Shown: positions 23,113 through 31,317, counted from the stretch's first letter. The stretch is 47,499 nucleotides of DNA from DAOUTY01 sp964453665 (GCA_964453665.1 CAYVQT010000019.1:1-47499), one strand, 5' to 3'. A program made the numbers and translations. Notes: generated from the letters alone by a model not told the origin.

Positions 23113-23816
23113 CACTCGTCACCCCAGAGCTTCTGATACCATTCCTCCAGCTCCTGGCCGGCGACCTTCCTGTACCTCATGGTAGTGCCGATACTGGCAT
23201 GACCGAGCTGCTCCTGGAGCATCCTTACGCCGTCGGTAGAACCATCCCTGCGCACCGCCATGACGGCGAATGAATCCCTGAGTCGGTGTGGCGATATCCC
23301 CCTGGTCTTGCCGGTCTCGGGGTTGACGAGAGCCCCCAGGCCGGCATCATGAGCGCACCTGCTCACTACCTCCCAGGCGTGATGGCGGTTGATGCCGAAC
23401 AGCAGTTGCTTACCATTTCGGGATACAGGGCCGCCGTGCTTGATGTAGAACCTGATCATCTCCAGCGTCTTCCTGTCCAGGGGCACGTTGCGCATCCTGC
23501 GGCTCTCGGTCTGGTCAGCGACCGCCTCCTCAACCCTGCTCCCGCACTGTGAGCAGAAGATAGAGCTCCGAGACAACCTGGCACCGCATGACGGGCAGGA
23601 GAGCCTGACACGGCTCTTGAGGTGCAGGATCCTCACCGTTCCCTGGTCGAAGTCGACATCATCCACACCGACGGCCAGCACCTCGGAGATGCGGCAGGCC
23701 AGATGGAAAAGCATCCTGATGAGCAGCTGGTCCCTGAGACAGGTTGCCCTCCGTTCCAGTTCGTCAACCTCATCAGGCTCGAGATACGCCTTGGTCATCT
23801 TTGATCCTTCTGTCAT
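23112..23816 (-). CDS. Tyrosine recombinase with inserted zinc ribbon
   Basis: 234 residues, shorter than XerC/D because the N-terminal core-binding domain is missing; the protein begins at the catalytic domain. Catalytic residues are visible: R42 (CRISEVLAV), K67 (HLKSR), H177 and R180 (SPHRLRDSFA), H206 (EQLGHASI) and Y215 (TTMRY). Between K67 and the following helix sits a zinc ribbon with C74, C77, C88 and C91 (CPSCGA...CSQCGS). Its start overlaps the stop of the DUF192 gene (ATGA). It lies inside a run of virion-like genes rather than at an element end. It may act on its own replicon, for instance in dimer resolution. Confidence 0.9.
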   Translation of the reverse strand: MTEGSKMTKAYLEPDEVDELERRATCLRDQLLIRMLFHLACRISEVLAVGVDDVDFDQGTVRILHLKSRVRLSCPSCGARLSRSSIFCSQCGSRVEEAVADQTESRRMRNVPLDRKTLEMIRFYIKHGGPVSRNGKQLLFGINRHHAWEVVSRCAHDAGLGALVNPETGKTRGISPHRLRDSFAVMAVRRDGSTDGVRMLQEQLGHASIGTTMRYRKVAGQELEEWYQKLWGDE

Positions 23817-24259
23817 TGCTTCGCCAGCGCCGAGAGACCGGCGGCAGTTACCATCATCACGGAAAGGATGCTGACAGCAAGCTCGATGGATACAGGCTCC
23901 GTCAGCTCAGCAGGCTGGCATACTACCTGAGCCTGGTCACCAAGCTCCACTCCCGCTGCCTCTCCCGCGTTCACCTCCAGAAAATAACGGCATTCAGTGG
24001 TTATCTCCCTGTCCGGGGGCACGTTTCCGAATACACCACTGACGCGTAAATCATCATCCAGGAAGACGATATCCAGGTCGAACAGCATGGGCCGGGTGGT
24101 TACGGTAACCTGCCGTGTATACCCCAGGTCGAACAGCATCCCCCATCCTTCAGGCAGGGAGGAAATCCCTCCGAGCCCCTGCGCTAATTCTGCAGGAGTT
24201 GAGGCGATGCTCACACGCCAGCTGGTGGTATCTATAGTTACCGTCGCTGAACCTGGCAT
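23813..24259 (-). CDS. DUF192 domain protein with C-terminal Met-containing anchor
   Basis: 148 residues. The DUF192 core is at about residues 8-118: TPAELAQGLGGISSLPEGWG, MLFDLGYTRQVTV, MLFDLDIVFLDDDLRVSGVF and YFLEVNAGEAAGVELGDQ. DUF192 proteins are usually exported or lipoproteins, but no signal peptide is present. Instead a C-terminal hydrophobic segment, ELAVSILSVMMVTAAGLSAL, ends the protein. That makes it a tail-anchored version. Coupled by overlap to the recombinase downstream and starting one base after the protease gene stop. Confidence 0.8.
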   Translation of the reverse strand: MPGSATVTIDTTSWRVSIASTPAELAQGLGGISSLPEGWGMLFDLGYTRQVTVTTRPMLFDLDIVFLDDDLRVSGVFGNVPPDREITTECRYFLEVNAGEAAGVELGDQAQVVCQPAELTEPVSIELAVSILSVMMVTAAGLSALAKQ

Positions 24260-24260
24260 G

Positions 24261-25571
24261 TTATCCTACCCTGGCCAGGCTGCCCATCATCATGCCCACC
24301 ATGGCCACACCGGCCATCGCGGTCACTGCCTGCGATACATCCACATCTCCACCGCTTATTCCAAGCCGCTGTGCGAGCAGGTGTCCCATAGGCATGCCGT
24401 AGCCCCAGTCACTAGTCTTCCCCATGGGGACACCCTCGGGCTTGTACGATATGGCAGCCACTATGGGCTCGAGCTCTTCATACGACAGGGCGATCAGCTC
24501 CTCGAGGAAGCCGTACCTGCCAGCCGCCTCCCTGGTGAGGCAGAGCTGGCCCAGTGCCAGCGGCGAGGAGAACGAAGTCCCGCTCTTGGTAACGAAGGCG
24601 TCATCGCTCTTTGCGGAGGCACACAGGATGTCGACCCCGAAAAAGACCATCTCGGGCTTGACCAGGCCTACATTTGAGCCCCTGGCAGAGAGCTCCCAGA
24701 GCTCGAAGGGGACGAAGGTTGTCGCCCCCACGGCCCAGGCATGCTCGGCTGCAGCGGGGAGCAGCACGGGGCCTCCCGTATTGCCGGCGGCGCAGAATAT
24801 CGGGAACTTGCCGGGGCTCGCCTGGTAAAGCTTTTCGATGGCCAGCCTCACCGGGTTGTCGGGATCGCCGTCGTCCTCCTCTCCGAATGACATATTCACG
24901 GCGTTGGGGTACATGGGGTCACCGAGCTCCAGTCCCCCGTAGACTGCCTCGCAGAACAGGTCGTGCACCTCGTTTATCCCCATGATGACGCTTTCCGTGG
25001 TCCCCTCGCCGTCGTCGTCAAGGACCTTGATGTTCATTACCCTGGCTCCGGGGGCCATGCCCGACTCCTCACCGAGCGCGTGCCTGCCGCCGGCGACCAG
25101 GTAGGCCACGGAGGTGCCGTGGTCGAAATGATCGTCACAATCGGGTGAATCGGAGAAATTGGCCTCATAGGTTACCTTGCCCGCCAGTGTCCGGTGCGTC
25201 TTCCGTATGCCCGTATCCAGGATGGCGCATACCAAACCCTCCCCGGTAAGCGGGGGTGAGAACAGCTCGCGGAAGTCATAGAACAGGGACCAGTAGGATG
25301 CCAGCGAGGAAGCATAGACGGGCTGGCAAGTGGTGTATCCTCCCTCTGTTGCTGGCGGCCCGACTCGGAACAGCTGGTCGGCCTGGAATTTGGATATGGT
25401 TTTGACCATCAGGCCGGGGATCGCTCTCAGCTGCTCCACAGCGGCGTCCTCAAGCTCGACGAACACCTGCTCCGAGCGGTAGGCCACTTTGATGTTTTTC
25501 CCCTCAAGCCTCCTGCACTCAGCCTCGACCTCGCTTAGGGACAATCCCGTCGGTATCACTGTATACCTCAT
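24261..25571 (-). CDS. Subtilisin-like (S8) serine protease with C-terminal Met-rich anchor
   Basis: 436 residues. The catalytic triad is visible as D119 (VCAILDTGIRKTH), H151 (FDHGTSVAYLVAGG) and S333 (KSGTSFSSPLALG), with oxyanion N264 (FCAAGNTGG). Residues 1-70 resemble an inhibitor-type propeptide. No signal peptide precedes it. The last 25 residues, AVTAMAGVAMVGMMMGSLAR, form a Met-rich membrane anchor like those of neighbouring small proteins. The ribosome site is GGAGGAGCT. A protease in a particle-gene cluster suggests maturation of structural proteins or entry; this is inference. Confidence 0.93.
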   Translation of the reverse strand: MRYTVIPTGLSLSEVEAECRRLEGKNIKVAYRSEQVFVELEDAAVEQLRAIPGLMVKTISKFQADQLFRVGPPATEGGYTTCQPVYASSLASYWSLFYDFRELFSPPLTGEGLVCAILDTGIRKTHRTLAGKVTYEANFSDSPDCDDHFDHGTSVAYLVAGGRHALGEESGMAPGARVMNIKVLDDDGEGTTESVIMGINEVHDLFCEAVYGGLELGDPMYPNAVNMSFGEEDDGDPDNPVRLAIEKLYQASPGKFPIFCAAGNTGGPVLLPAAAEHAWAVGATTFVPFELWELSARGSNVGLVKPEMVFFGVDILCASAKSDDAFVTKSGTSFSSPLALGQLCLTREAAGRYGFLEELIALSYEELEPIVAAISYKPEGVPMGKTSDWGYGMPMGHLLAQRLGISGGDVDVSQAVTAMAGVAMVGMMMGSLARVG

Positions 25572-25587
25572 AGCTCCTCCTGAATTG

Positions 25588-25746
25588 CTAGAATTCTTCC
25601 GCCTGGCCCATCACCACTCCCATCATCAGCACCATCATCAGCATGCTTATCATCTCCTCAAATCCGGGTGTTACTGGTGGTGCAGGGGTTTCCTTCACCA
25701 CCTGGGCCACCGTCATTGTCGCCTCATCTATAAGTGTGAACGCCAT
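25588..25746 (-). CDS. Small Met-rich membrane protein
   Basis: 52 residues with a strong ribosome site (GGAGGAGATT). A polar, Pro-rich first half (KETPAPPVTPGFEE) is followed by MISMLMMVLMMGVVMG, in which 7 of 16 residues are Met, then the acidic end QAEEF. One membrane span near the C-terminus. It lies between the protease and a structural-looking gene. Member of the Met-rich family of this element. Confidence 0.75.
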   Translation of the reverse strand: MAFTLIDEATMTVAQVVKETPAPPVTPGFEEMISMLMMVLMMGVVMGQAEEF

Positions 25747-25763
25747 AATCTCCTCCGATCGCC

Positions 25764-26405
25764 CTACATGGGCTGATGGAATTCATCCAGCAGCAGTCCC
25801 CTTTCGAAATCCCACCAGTATATCTTGTCGTCCTCGAATGGCTTGCTGAACCCCACGTAGTAACCGCAGTTCGGGCAGGACAAGATGTGATGGCTAGCGT
25901 CATAGCAACCTACCGCAAGGCCATCCTGCGACGTGCTGGGAGGTATGTTCTCCCAGACTATCGGAGTATCTATGCCCGTGATAGGGCAGGTGGGATAGGA
26001 AGCACAGACCGCTCCCCAGTAGGCCGCATTAGACGGAGCGTTGTAGGCCCGGAGCGAGATAGAGACCAGGCCGACTGCTGCTTCCTCCATCTCCAGCTTG
26101 AACAAACCTGCGTAGTTGCCGAGCTGGTCGAGCACAGTGCTGGCTAACTGCACCCCGTAGCCATCGCCGGGGTCAGCAAGCTTGTCCTGATTTAAAACCC
26201 CCTCCAGCGTGACCTGGGAGCCGTCGGGCCTGGTAATCACTCCGGTGACGCGGCCTTTAGCGCTTGTCGTCCCCGTGTTGCGCCACCAGGTGGCCAGGTA
26301 CAGCTCAGTGCTCAGCGGCACCTGTGGAGGGGTGTCCCCCAAGGGTGTCCAGCCTGCCAGGCCTCCATGCCAGTACTCTATATCCCAAATTTCACCTGCT
26401 GGCAT
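25764..26405 (-). CDS. Putative virion/structural protein with zinc-like site
   Basis: 213 residues, ribosome site GAAGGAGGTGG. The first 125 residues are beta-rich with a Trp-rich opening (IWDIEYWHGGLAGWTPLG) and an immunoglobulin-like pattern (ELYLATWWRNTGTTSAKG, VTGVITRPDGSQVTL). The rest contains ILSCPNCGYYVGF, a C-x2-C, with two further Cys upstream (CASYPTC). No family is recognised. Position within the late module suggests a particle or surface protein. Confidence 0.55.
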   Translation of the reverse strand: MPAGEIWDIEYWHGGLAGWTPLGDTPPQVPLSTELYLATWWRNTGTTSAKGRVTGVITRPDGSQVTLEGVLNQDKLADPGDGYGVQLASTVLDQLGNYAGLFKLEMEEAAVGLVSISLRAYNAPSNAAYWGAVCASYPTCPITGIDTPIVWENIPPSTSQDGLAVGCYDASHHILSCPNCGYYVGFSKPFEDDKIYWWDFERGLLLDEFHQPM

Positions 26406-26417
26406 AAGCCACCTCCT

Positions 26418-26882
26418 TCAACTGCTTGCTACCTCTGCGTAGAGGTCCACGCTGAGCGTGTAGTTGCCGATCTCCGAGGCCGTGAATTCGAAGGCCCACG
26501 CGCAGTAGGCGCCGGAGGGCATTATGCGGGAGTTCGGCGACAGTACCTCTGACTGGTTCCCAATCCAGGCCTGCTGCGATGAGTTGTAGCTGCCGCCGAT
26601 AGCGTCGGAGCCCGCAGGGAAACTGAGGGCCACGGGCATGCCGGCGGGATCCCGCACTACCGCCTTGATATAGTACCGGGAAGATACCGTATCCGATGGG
26701 TTCTCCGTGTAAATCCTCGCCCCGCCTTTGTTCCCCTGCGCTATTGACGGTAGCTGGCCGATGTAGGCGCCCTGGGCCGGATCCCAAAGGAAGATTGCCC
26801 ATATCCTGCCCTCCACCTCCCCTGCCGCAGCCACCACTGTGGCTATAGTCATGGAAACCGAATCCACCAGCTGGTAAGACAT
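26418..26882 (-). CDS. Hypothetical beta-rich late protein
   Basis: 154 residues from the ATG at 26882, which has GGAGGTGATCAG in front; an upstream in-frame ATG overlaps the previous gene. The sequence alternates short strands (RIWAIFLWDPAQGAYIG, SRYYIKAVVRDPAGMPVAL, YTLSVDLYAEVASS) and contains no membrane span. It resembles its neighbour at 25764 in having a strand-loop-strand texture with small residues. Unknown, likely structural. Confidence 0.55.
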   Translation of the reverse strand: MSYQLVDSVSMTIATVVAAAGEVEGRIWAIFLWDPAQGAYIGQLPSIAQGNKGGARIYTENPSDTVSSRYYIKAVVRDPAGMPVALSFPAGSDAIGGSYNSSQQAWIGNQSEVLSPNSRIMPSGAYCAWAFEFTASEIGNYTLSVDLYAEVASS

Positions 26883-26886
26883 CTGA

Positions 26887-27132
26887 TCACCTCCTGCCAT
26901 CTATAGCGTCTCTGCAGTACCTGATTTCCTCGCTCATCTCGCCCAGGTCCTGCTTGACCTCCTGCTTGAATTCTTCGAAGCTTTTACCCAGGTCCGTCAC
27001 CTTTTGCTCGTATTTACCCGACAGCTTCGCCTTCTCCACGCCGTTGCGGTGGATCACGAAGGCAAAGCTCCCCATGGAAACGGCTACGACAAAGAAGCCG
27101 GAAAGCGCTGCCGCCAGCGTTGCTCCATCCAT
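26887..27132 (-). CDS. Small membrane protein with coiled coil
   Basis: 81 residues. One N-terminal membrane span (LAAALSGFFVVAVSMGSFAFV, about residues 6-26) is followed by a charged helix with heptad pattern (KYEQKVTDLGKSFEEFKQEV and on to the end). The layout resembles phage spanin- or hemolysin-XhlA-like lysis accessory proteins. It directly follows the two-span protein at 27136-27318, which fits a lysis cassette, but family membership is not shown. Confidence 0.6.
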   Translation of the reverse strand: MDGATLAAALSGFFVVAVSMGSFAFVIHRNGVEKAKLSGKYEQKVTDLGKSFEEFKQEVKQDLGEMSEEIRYCRDAIDGRR

Positions 27133-27135
27133 TCC

Positions 27136-27318
27136 CTAGTTCACCCCTCGCCAGCTTTTCACGAAGTCGACCATGCCCTGGACGAATATGTACACCGCTA
27201 TGAAGCCATCTACCGCAGCCACCTGGTCGATAGGCATCTCGCCCCCCTGCATCTCCACGATGGTGTATATGACGCCTAGCAGCGCCATGAGCAGCTTACG
27301 AGAGAACCACTTATCCAT
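27136..27318 (-). CDS. Holin-like small membrane protein
   Basis: 60 residues with a basic N-terminus (MDKWFSRKL), a first hydrophobic segment LMALLGVIYTIVEM, a short acidic loop and a second segment VDGFIAVYIFVQGMVDFV, then a basic tail KSWRG. Two spans with both ends basic is typical of small phage holins. Its neighbours are a candidate cysteine hydrolase upstream and a one-span coiled-coil protein downstream. Holin function is inference from size, topology and place. Confidence 0.5.
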   Translation of the reverse strand: MDKWFSRKLLMALLGVIYTIVEMQGGEMPIDQVAAVDGFIAVYIFVQGMVDFVKSWRGVN

Positions 27319-27328
27319 GATTTACCTC

Positions 27329-28054
27329 CTATACTTTCATGAACCAGATTTCGAGCACCGTAAAGTCAGCCATCGGCCTGAGCCTGTACGACGCCACCTG
27401 GTACACATCCAACGGCCCTTCCGGAGTGGGAACAGACCATCCCCTCCCCTTTTGAGGCTCTATGAGCCAGGTCTCGAGACCGGCCGTCGTCACCTCGTCG
27501 AAAGACTCGTCGCATGTCAGCATGAAGTTGAATGCATGCCCCCCTGAAATAAATGCCCCTTCGACTTTCCCCCACATCTGGCCCCAGGGCAGGGGCGTCC
27601 GGTCGAGGTGCATCGTAGGCACGCCCTGCAGAAAGTCAGAGAAGTCATCGCAGTCCCTGGCCCATATCTGAACCTTCGTGCTGTCCAGCCTCGTCCACTC
27701 TATGATCTTGTATGGCTTCAGCTTCGGGAGCCAGAACATGCTGTAATAGTCGAGGTAGAAATCCATGTCCTGCTTCGGCCCCACCAGCCAGTCGCCGTCG
27801 CTCAGGAGCACGTGGGGGCAGCCGGTATACCTTTCCCCGAATACCTCGGTGAGCTCCTGGTGCATCACATCCCTGCTCAGCACCCTCATCCTGTCGAGGC
27901 TCGGCGCGCCCGGGCCGTTCTCCATGAGGTTGACCACCGAGAGCAGCTCATCGATCTTTCCATCATACGCCCCCACTTCGCTCTCGAGCGTAGCTATCCT
28001 CTCGTTAGCCCTTGCCAGCTCACTTCTGCATTTCGATCCGAACAGATCACACAT
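27329..28054 (-). CDS. Putative papain/transglutaminase-like cysteine hydrolase
   Basis: 241 residues from the second of two adjacent ATGs (AGGGGGTTG in front). Residues about 8-30 form a short coiled coil. The core shows a CDDFSDFLQG motif, a GGHAFNFMLTCDE motif about 40 residues later and a LIEPQKG motif after that, a Cys-His-Glu/Gln order seen in papain-like and transglutaminase-like enzymes. No signal peptide. Next to a holin-like gene, so a lysis or entry enzyme is possible; amidase, peptidase or lectin-associated activity cannot be told apart. Confidence 0.5.
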   Translation of the reverse strand: MCDLFGSKCRSELARANERIATLESEVGAYDGKIDELLSVVNLMENGPGAPSLDRMRVLSRDVMHQELTEVFGERYTGCPHVLLSDGDWLVGPKQDMDFYLDYYSMFWLPKLKPYKIIEWTRLDSTKVQIWARDCDDFSDFLQGVPTMHLDRTPLPWGQMWGKVEGAFISGGHAFNFMLTCDESFDEVTTAGLETWLIEPQKGRGWSVPTPEGPLDVYQVASYRLRPMADFTVLEIWFMKV

Positions 28055-28064
28055 CATCAACCCC

Positions 28065-29063
28065 CTATCCGACCAAAAGTCGTGCTGCCCCGCCGGTGAC
28101 ACCGCCGGCACCGCTTCCCCCGGCGCCGGAAGCAACATCCTTTTCGGCGTATCCGATTTCATAGATATCCTGAAGTATGCTGTCAATGAGGCCCTCTACT
28201 ATGTCTGAACTGTCGCACTCCACATAACCGTCCGCCGATGTTTTCATTGGTATCTGCCAATTCTCCGAGCTTCCGTTCTTCCTGAGACCATAGTCAGAGT
28301 TCCTTCCCCCGCTGCCGTGTGCCTCGTAAAAACCACCCGCTGAACGTGACGGAAAGGCGGTAAGGTCTGTCCACGACCCCGTTCCACCCGGGGTACGGAA
28401 GGGCCTGTTCGTGTGAAGGATTGCCCCATCTGTAACGTAGCCTGCGAGGTAAAAATCTACGTCCGTGTGCTCTATGTAACCCTCGCATACCCTGCCTGGC
28501 ATGCACTTCGTTAATAAACAGGCGGGGTTATGGAGGGCGCTGTTATACGACTTCCTGTCGTCGGTTGACCCATCGCATCGTAAGGCCATGTCATAAGGGT
28601 ACTCACAGAGTATCGTCCCAACATGGTGGAATATCAGGCCATATGCACCCGATGGGCACTGGCCAGAGCAGTCTATGTCCAGCCACATTCCTGCCGCGAA
28701 CAGGCTCTTGTCATAACCGTTGGTGAAGAACTCCACACCGGTCGTGGTGTATCCTACGAGATAGATTCTCTGATACGTTTTATTTTCAATGTACAACTCG
28801 AATATACGGCTTGCATCCACCCCTACCATGACCCAGAAATGGCTTCTGGCTAACATATCCTCTTTCATATCCCAGGTGGAGCCGTTCTTCCTGTATCCAA
28901 AGTTGTAATCGGTGGTGGTGCTTGTATTAATCACGTGCAGCATCGCCCCTGTCGTGTCGGCACCAAGCCCGACTACATAGGAATCCAGGTCTACGTCATG
29001 CCAGCCACCGGTTACTCCCGGGGTACATTCAACAGGCGTCACCCAGTGAAAGCATTGCGACAC
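28065..29063 (-). CDS. Three-repeat beta-rich surface-like protein
   Basis: 332 residues, GTG start with AAAGGAGAAGG upstream. Three tandem modules of about 100 residues each begin with a Trp-Asp/Leu-Asp block (GGWHDVDLDSYVVGLG, MWLDIDCSGQCPSGAYG, GSWTDLTAFPSRSAGG). Each has a middle YG/YNFG...RKNGS-type strand and ends in an aliphatic-GY (IYLVGYT, FYLAGYV, IYEIGYAE). The C-terminal tail is almost only Gly, Ala and Ser, then RLLVG. Repeated beta modules with a flexible tail suggest a fibre or receptor-binding protein. No family is recognised. Confidence 0.6.
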   Translation of the reverse strand: MSQCFHWVTPVECTPGVTGGWHDVDLDSYVVGLGADTTGAMLHVINTSTTTDYNFGYRKNGSTWDMKEDMLARSHFWVMVGVDASRIFELYIENKTYQRIYLVGYTTTGVEFFTNGYDKSLFAAGMWLDIDCSGQCPSGAYGLIFHHVGTILCEYPYDMALRCDGSTDDRKSYNSALHNPACLLTKCMPGRVCEGYIEHTDVDFYLAGYVTDGAILHTNRPFRTPGGTGSWTDLTAFPSRSAGGFYEAHGSGGRNSDYGLRKNGSSENWQIPMKTSADGYVECDSSDIVEGLIDSILQDIYEIGYAEKDVASGAGGSGAGGVTGGAARLLVG

Positions 29064-29064
29064 T

Positions 29065-29418
29065 TCACACCTTCTCCTTTAACTCCAGCTCATTGAGGCC
29101 CAGGCTGACCCTCATCTCGTTGATTTTTCCCAGCGCATCCGACAGCAGACCCTCCTTCCTTGAAAGCACTGTTTGTTCATCCTCGATCTCGTACAGGCCA
29201 CCAGCGACTGCCCTCTGCAGGTGCTCCTCCCATATACGTTCATGCTCCAAATCAAATGCTTGCTGCTCTTCATCAGTTACGCCTTCGGTCCGCTTCTTGG
29301 CGTAGAAGGGGGCCGCCAGAGCCTCGCTCTCCCCTTCATACCTCGCGTCCTCTGCTTCCTTGAATATGATTTGCTCAGGGGTCAGCTCGTGTAGGCGTTT
29401 CTGCCTCAATATTTCCAT
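29065..29418 (-). CDS. Coiled-coil late protein
   Basis: 117 residues, strongly charged and helical throughout (LTPEQIIFKEAEDARYEG, TDEEQQAFDLEHERIWEE, RKEGLLSDALGKINEMRVS). No membrane span. It starts right after the beta-helix-like gene and ends two bases before the three-repeat protein. The sequence texture resembles phage chaperone or scaffold-like accessory proteins; no family is assigned. Confidence 0.6.
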   Translation of the reverse strand: MEILRQKRLHELTPEQIIFKEAEDARYEGESEALAAPFYAKKRTEGVTDEEQQAFDLEHERIWEEHLQRAVAGGLYEIEDEQTVLSRKEGLLSDALGKINEMRVSLGLNELELKEKV

Positions 29419-29430
29419 CTTCCTGTCCTC

Positions 29431-31317
29431 CTATAGCTTCCACACTACCTTCAAATAGATATCGCATATCACGATCAAGCTGGCCTGGTCGGACCGCCCG
29501 TTCTCCAGCCTGACGCCTATCTTGCCGTCGATGTTTGTAAGCTGTGCCGTGACATCGAACATGAACGTAAACGGGTGAATCACCCCCAGCGATTGGCATT
29601 CCCAGTCGCCGTCGAGCATCTGCCCGTCGGCTTCCTCGTTGGTAAGATCGGAATAGGCGCCCCCATCGAGGTTCATCTGCCACTGGTTATGTGTTGCGGT
29701 TGAACAGTCAAGCTCATTCACCCCGTCGTAGGTGTTCTCGGCACGCCCGATTATCAGCAGGAACGCTTTCTGAACCTTTGAATCATCAGTACTTATCAGC
29801 CCAGACGCACCTGTTGTGTTCGATGCGATGAAATCCTTGTTGGCGGCCACGTTAGTGAGCACATGCGTTGAGTTCATCAGGATGGGGACCGTCTGCTCAA
29901 GGTATGAGCAGGCGTCTATATACCCCTCGCGGGTCTCTGTTATCTTGCGGTAGTCATTGACTGTGCTGCCCGCGCTGTTGTCTGTGAGTCTGAAGTCTCC
30001 GTAGAGGTAGATGTTCCCGGCGGTACAGCTATTATCCAGGGTTATTTGCCCTACGGTGAAGTCAGCGCGGACCCTCGACGATACATGTGCGACATTTTGC
30101 ACATGAGCCAATTCACCGTAGCACCCATATAGATAGGCTTCGCCAGTGGTATTGACATCAATATTGGCCCTATCAAAGCCACAATTCATGAAGATAGTGG
30201 CAGCCTCTGAGGGAACAACTATGGTGATTGTGCAGGCAATTACCAGGCACTTGATAAATCGCGAACCACCACCTGCGCTTAGATTATTGGAGATGTTACA
30301 ATCAACAGCATAGTAATCTCCTGTTGCTGTCCCCCGTAACGAAATATCGGAAAACGTGCAGCCATCTACGTCCTGCCCGTTTATATTCAGTGTATAATTC
30401 CACCCTCCAGTGAAATGTGTATTCGTGCATGCAGCATCCAGGGTTATATCGCTGAGCAACACAACCTTATGCAGCCCACGCTTAGACATTATTGCCAGCA
30501 GGTCGGTAACGCTGCTTACCGGGAACCAGGGCGTCCCGACATATTCGTCTGTGCCGGTAAACCCGCTGCCAGCATCAAAGTAGACAGCATCCAGCATCTT
30601 GTTCGAGCTGGTGCGGCGGTCAACGATCGAGGTGCCTGCGCTGCTATCATAGAGGTCAAAATCGCCCCAGAGTCCTACGTCTCCCCCGGTGCACGTGGCT
30701 GCTATCTCCACCCAGCACTTGTCCGCGTATATTTCTGCTGCACTATCCGCTACCATGTTGCGGAGCTGTAGGGAGCCGCCCTCCAGATTCACAAGAACAA
30801 GGTACGCTTCAAGGTTGTTGAAGTCGAAGGCAGCGGCAGGAGGCTCATCCGCCGCAGTGCTGCAGCCGTACCCACAGATCATCTCGCCTTCAGTAATAAG
30901 CTGCGTGCCATCGAATTTGCAGTTATAGAAGTTGCCATGAATACCGTCGAAACCCTGGATAACGCACTGGATGAACCTCATACGTGCGCCGGAGATCGAT
31001 GGTGATTGTACCTGCACAAACTTAAACGCCGAGTCTGTTACATCCCCTCCGTTGAGACTCACCCGCCATTCAAACGCTGGTACACCAATCACCTCGCAGC
31101 CGGTCAGGTCGCTATCGATAGCCATGTTGCTCAGAAGAAGGACCTTGCTCAGCCTGCGGGCAGTCAATATAGCCTTCAGGTCAGTGAGGTTATTCACCGG
31201 CATCTGCGCCGTGCCTATTGGATAGCAGGTACCTGCAACCCCGTTGTCTACGTCGTAATAAGCCGCCTCCCCCTCTTCTATCCTGTGCAGCACATCCTTC
31301 TCTGTAATCATGGCCAT
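29431..31317 (-). CDS. Large beta-solenoid-like structural protein
   Basis: 628 residues from the ATG that overlaps the upstream stop (TGATG). Two copies of a module of about 230 residues are seen. The first begins GTCYPIGTAQMPVNNLTDLK, the second GTPWFPVSSVTDLLAIMSKR; each is followed by a VLLLSNMAID or VVLLSDITLD strand and a run of short beta turns (FIQCVIQGFDG, FIKCLVIACT) with CWVE/GLYGDF-type repeats ending GDFDLYDSSAGTS or GDFRLTDNSAGST. The last 170 residues form a different beta domain. Such modules occur in phage tail- or fibre-like proteins. Likely a spike or fibre component. Confidence 0.65.
   Translation of the reverse strand: MAMITEKDVLHRIEEGEAAYYDVDNGVAGTCYPIGTAQMPVNNLTDLKAILTARRLSKVLLLSNMAIDSDLTGCEVIGVPAFEWRVSLNGGDVTDSAFKFVQVQSPSISGARMRFIQCVIQGFDGIHGNFYNCKFDGTQLITEGEMICGYGCSTAADEPPAAAFDFNNLEAYLVLVNLEGGSLQLRNMVADSAAEIYADKCWVEIAATCTGGDVGLWGDFDLYDSSAGTSIVDRRTSSNKMLDAVYFDAGSGFTGTDEYVGTPWFPVSSVTDLLAIMSKRGLHKVVLLSDITLDAACTNTHFTGGWNYTLNINGQDVDGCTFSDISLRGTATGDYYAVDCNISNNLSAGGGSRFIKCLVIACTITIVVPSEAATIFMNCGFDRANIDVNTTGEAYLYGCYGELAHVQNVAHVSSRVRADFTVGQITLDNSCTAGNIYLYGDFRLTDNSAGSTVNDYRKITETREGYIDACSYLEQTVPILMNSTHVLTNVAANKDFIASNTTGASGLISTDDSKVQKAFLLIIGRAENTYDGVNELDCSTATHNQWQMNLDGGAYSDLTNEEADGQMLDGDWECQSLGVIHPFTFMFDVTAQLTNIDGKIGVRLENGRSDQASLIVICDIYLKVVWKL

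Noticed and set aside
23997..24828. Long open frames on the + strand opposite the protease gene, with similar ones at 27608-28099, 33548-34117, 39838-40293 and, on the - strand, 42845-43522
   Set aside because: They lie opposite clearly coding genes, have no ribosome sites and show the Arg/Pro/His-rich texture of antisense frames in GC-rich DNA.
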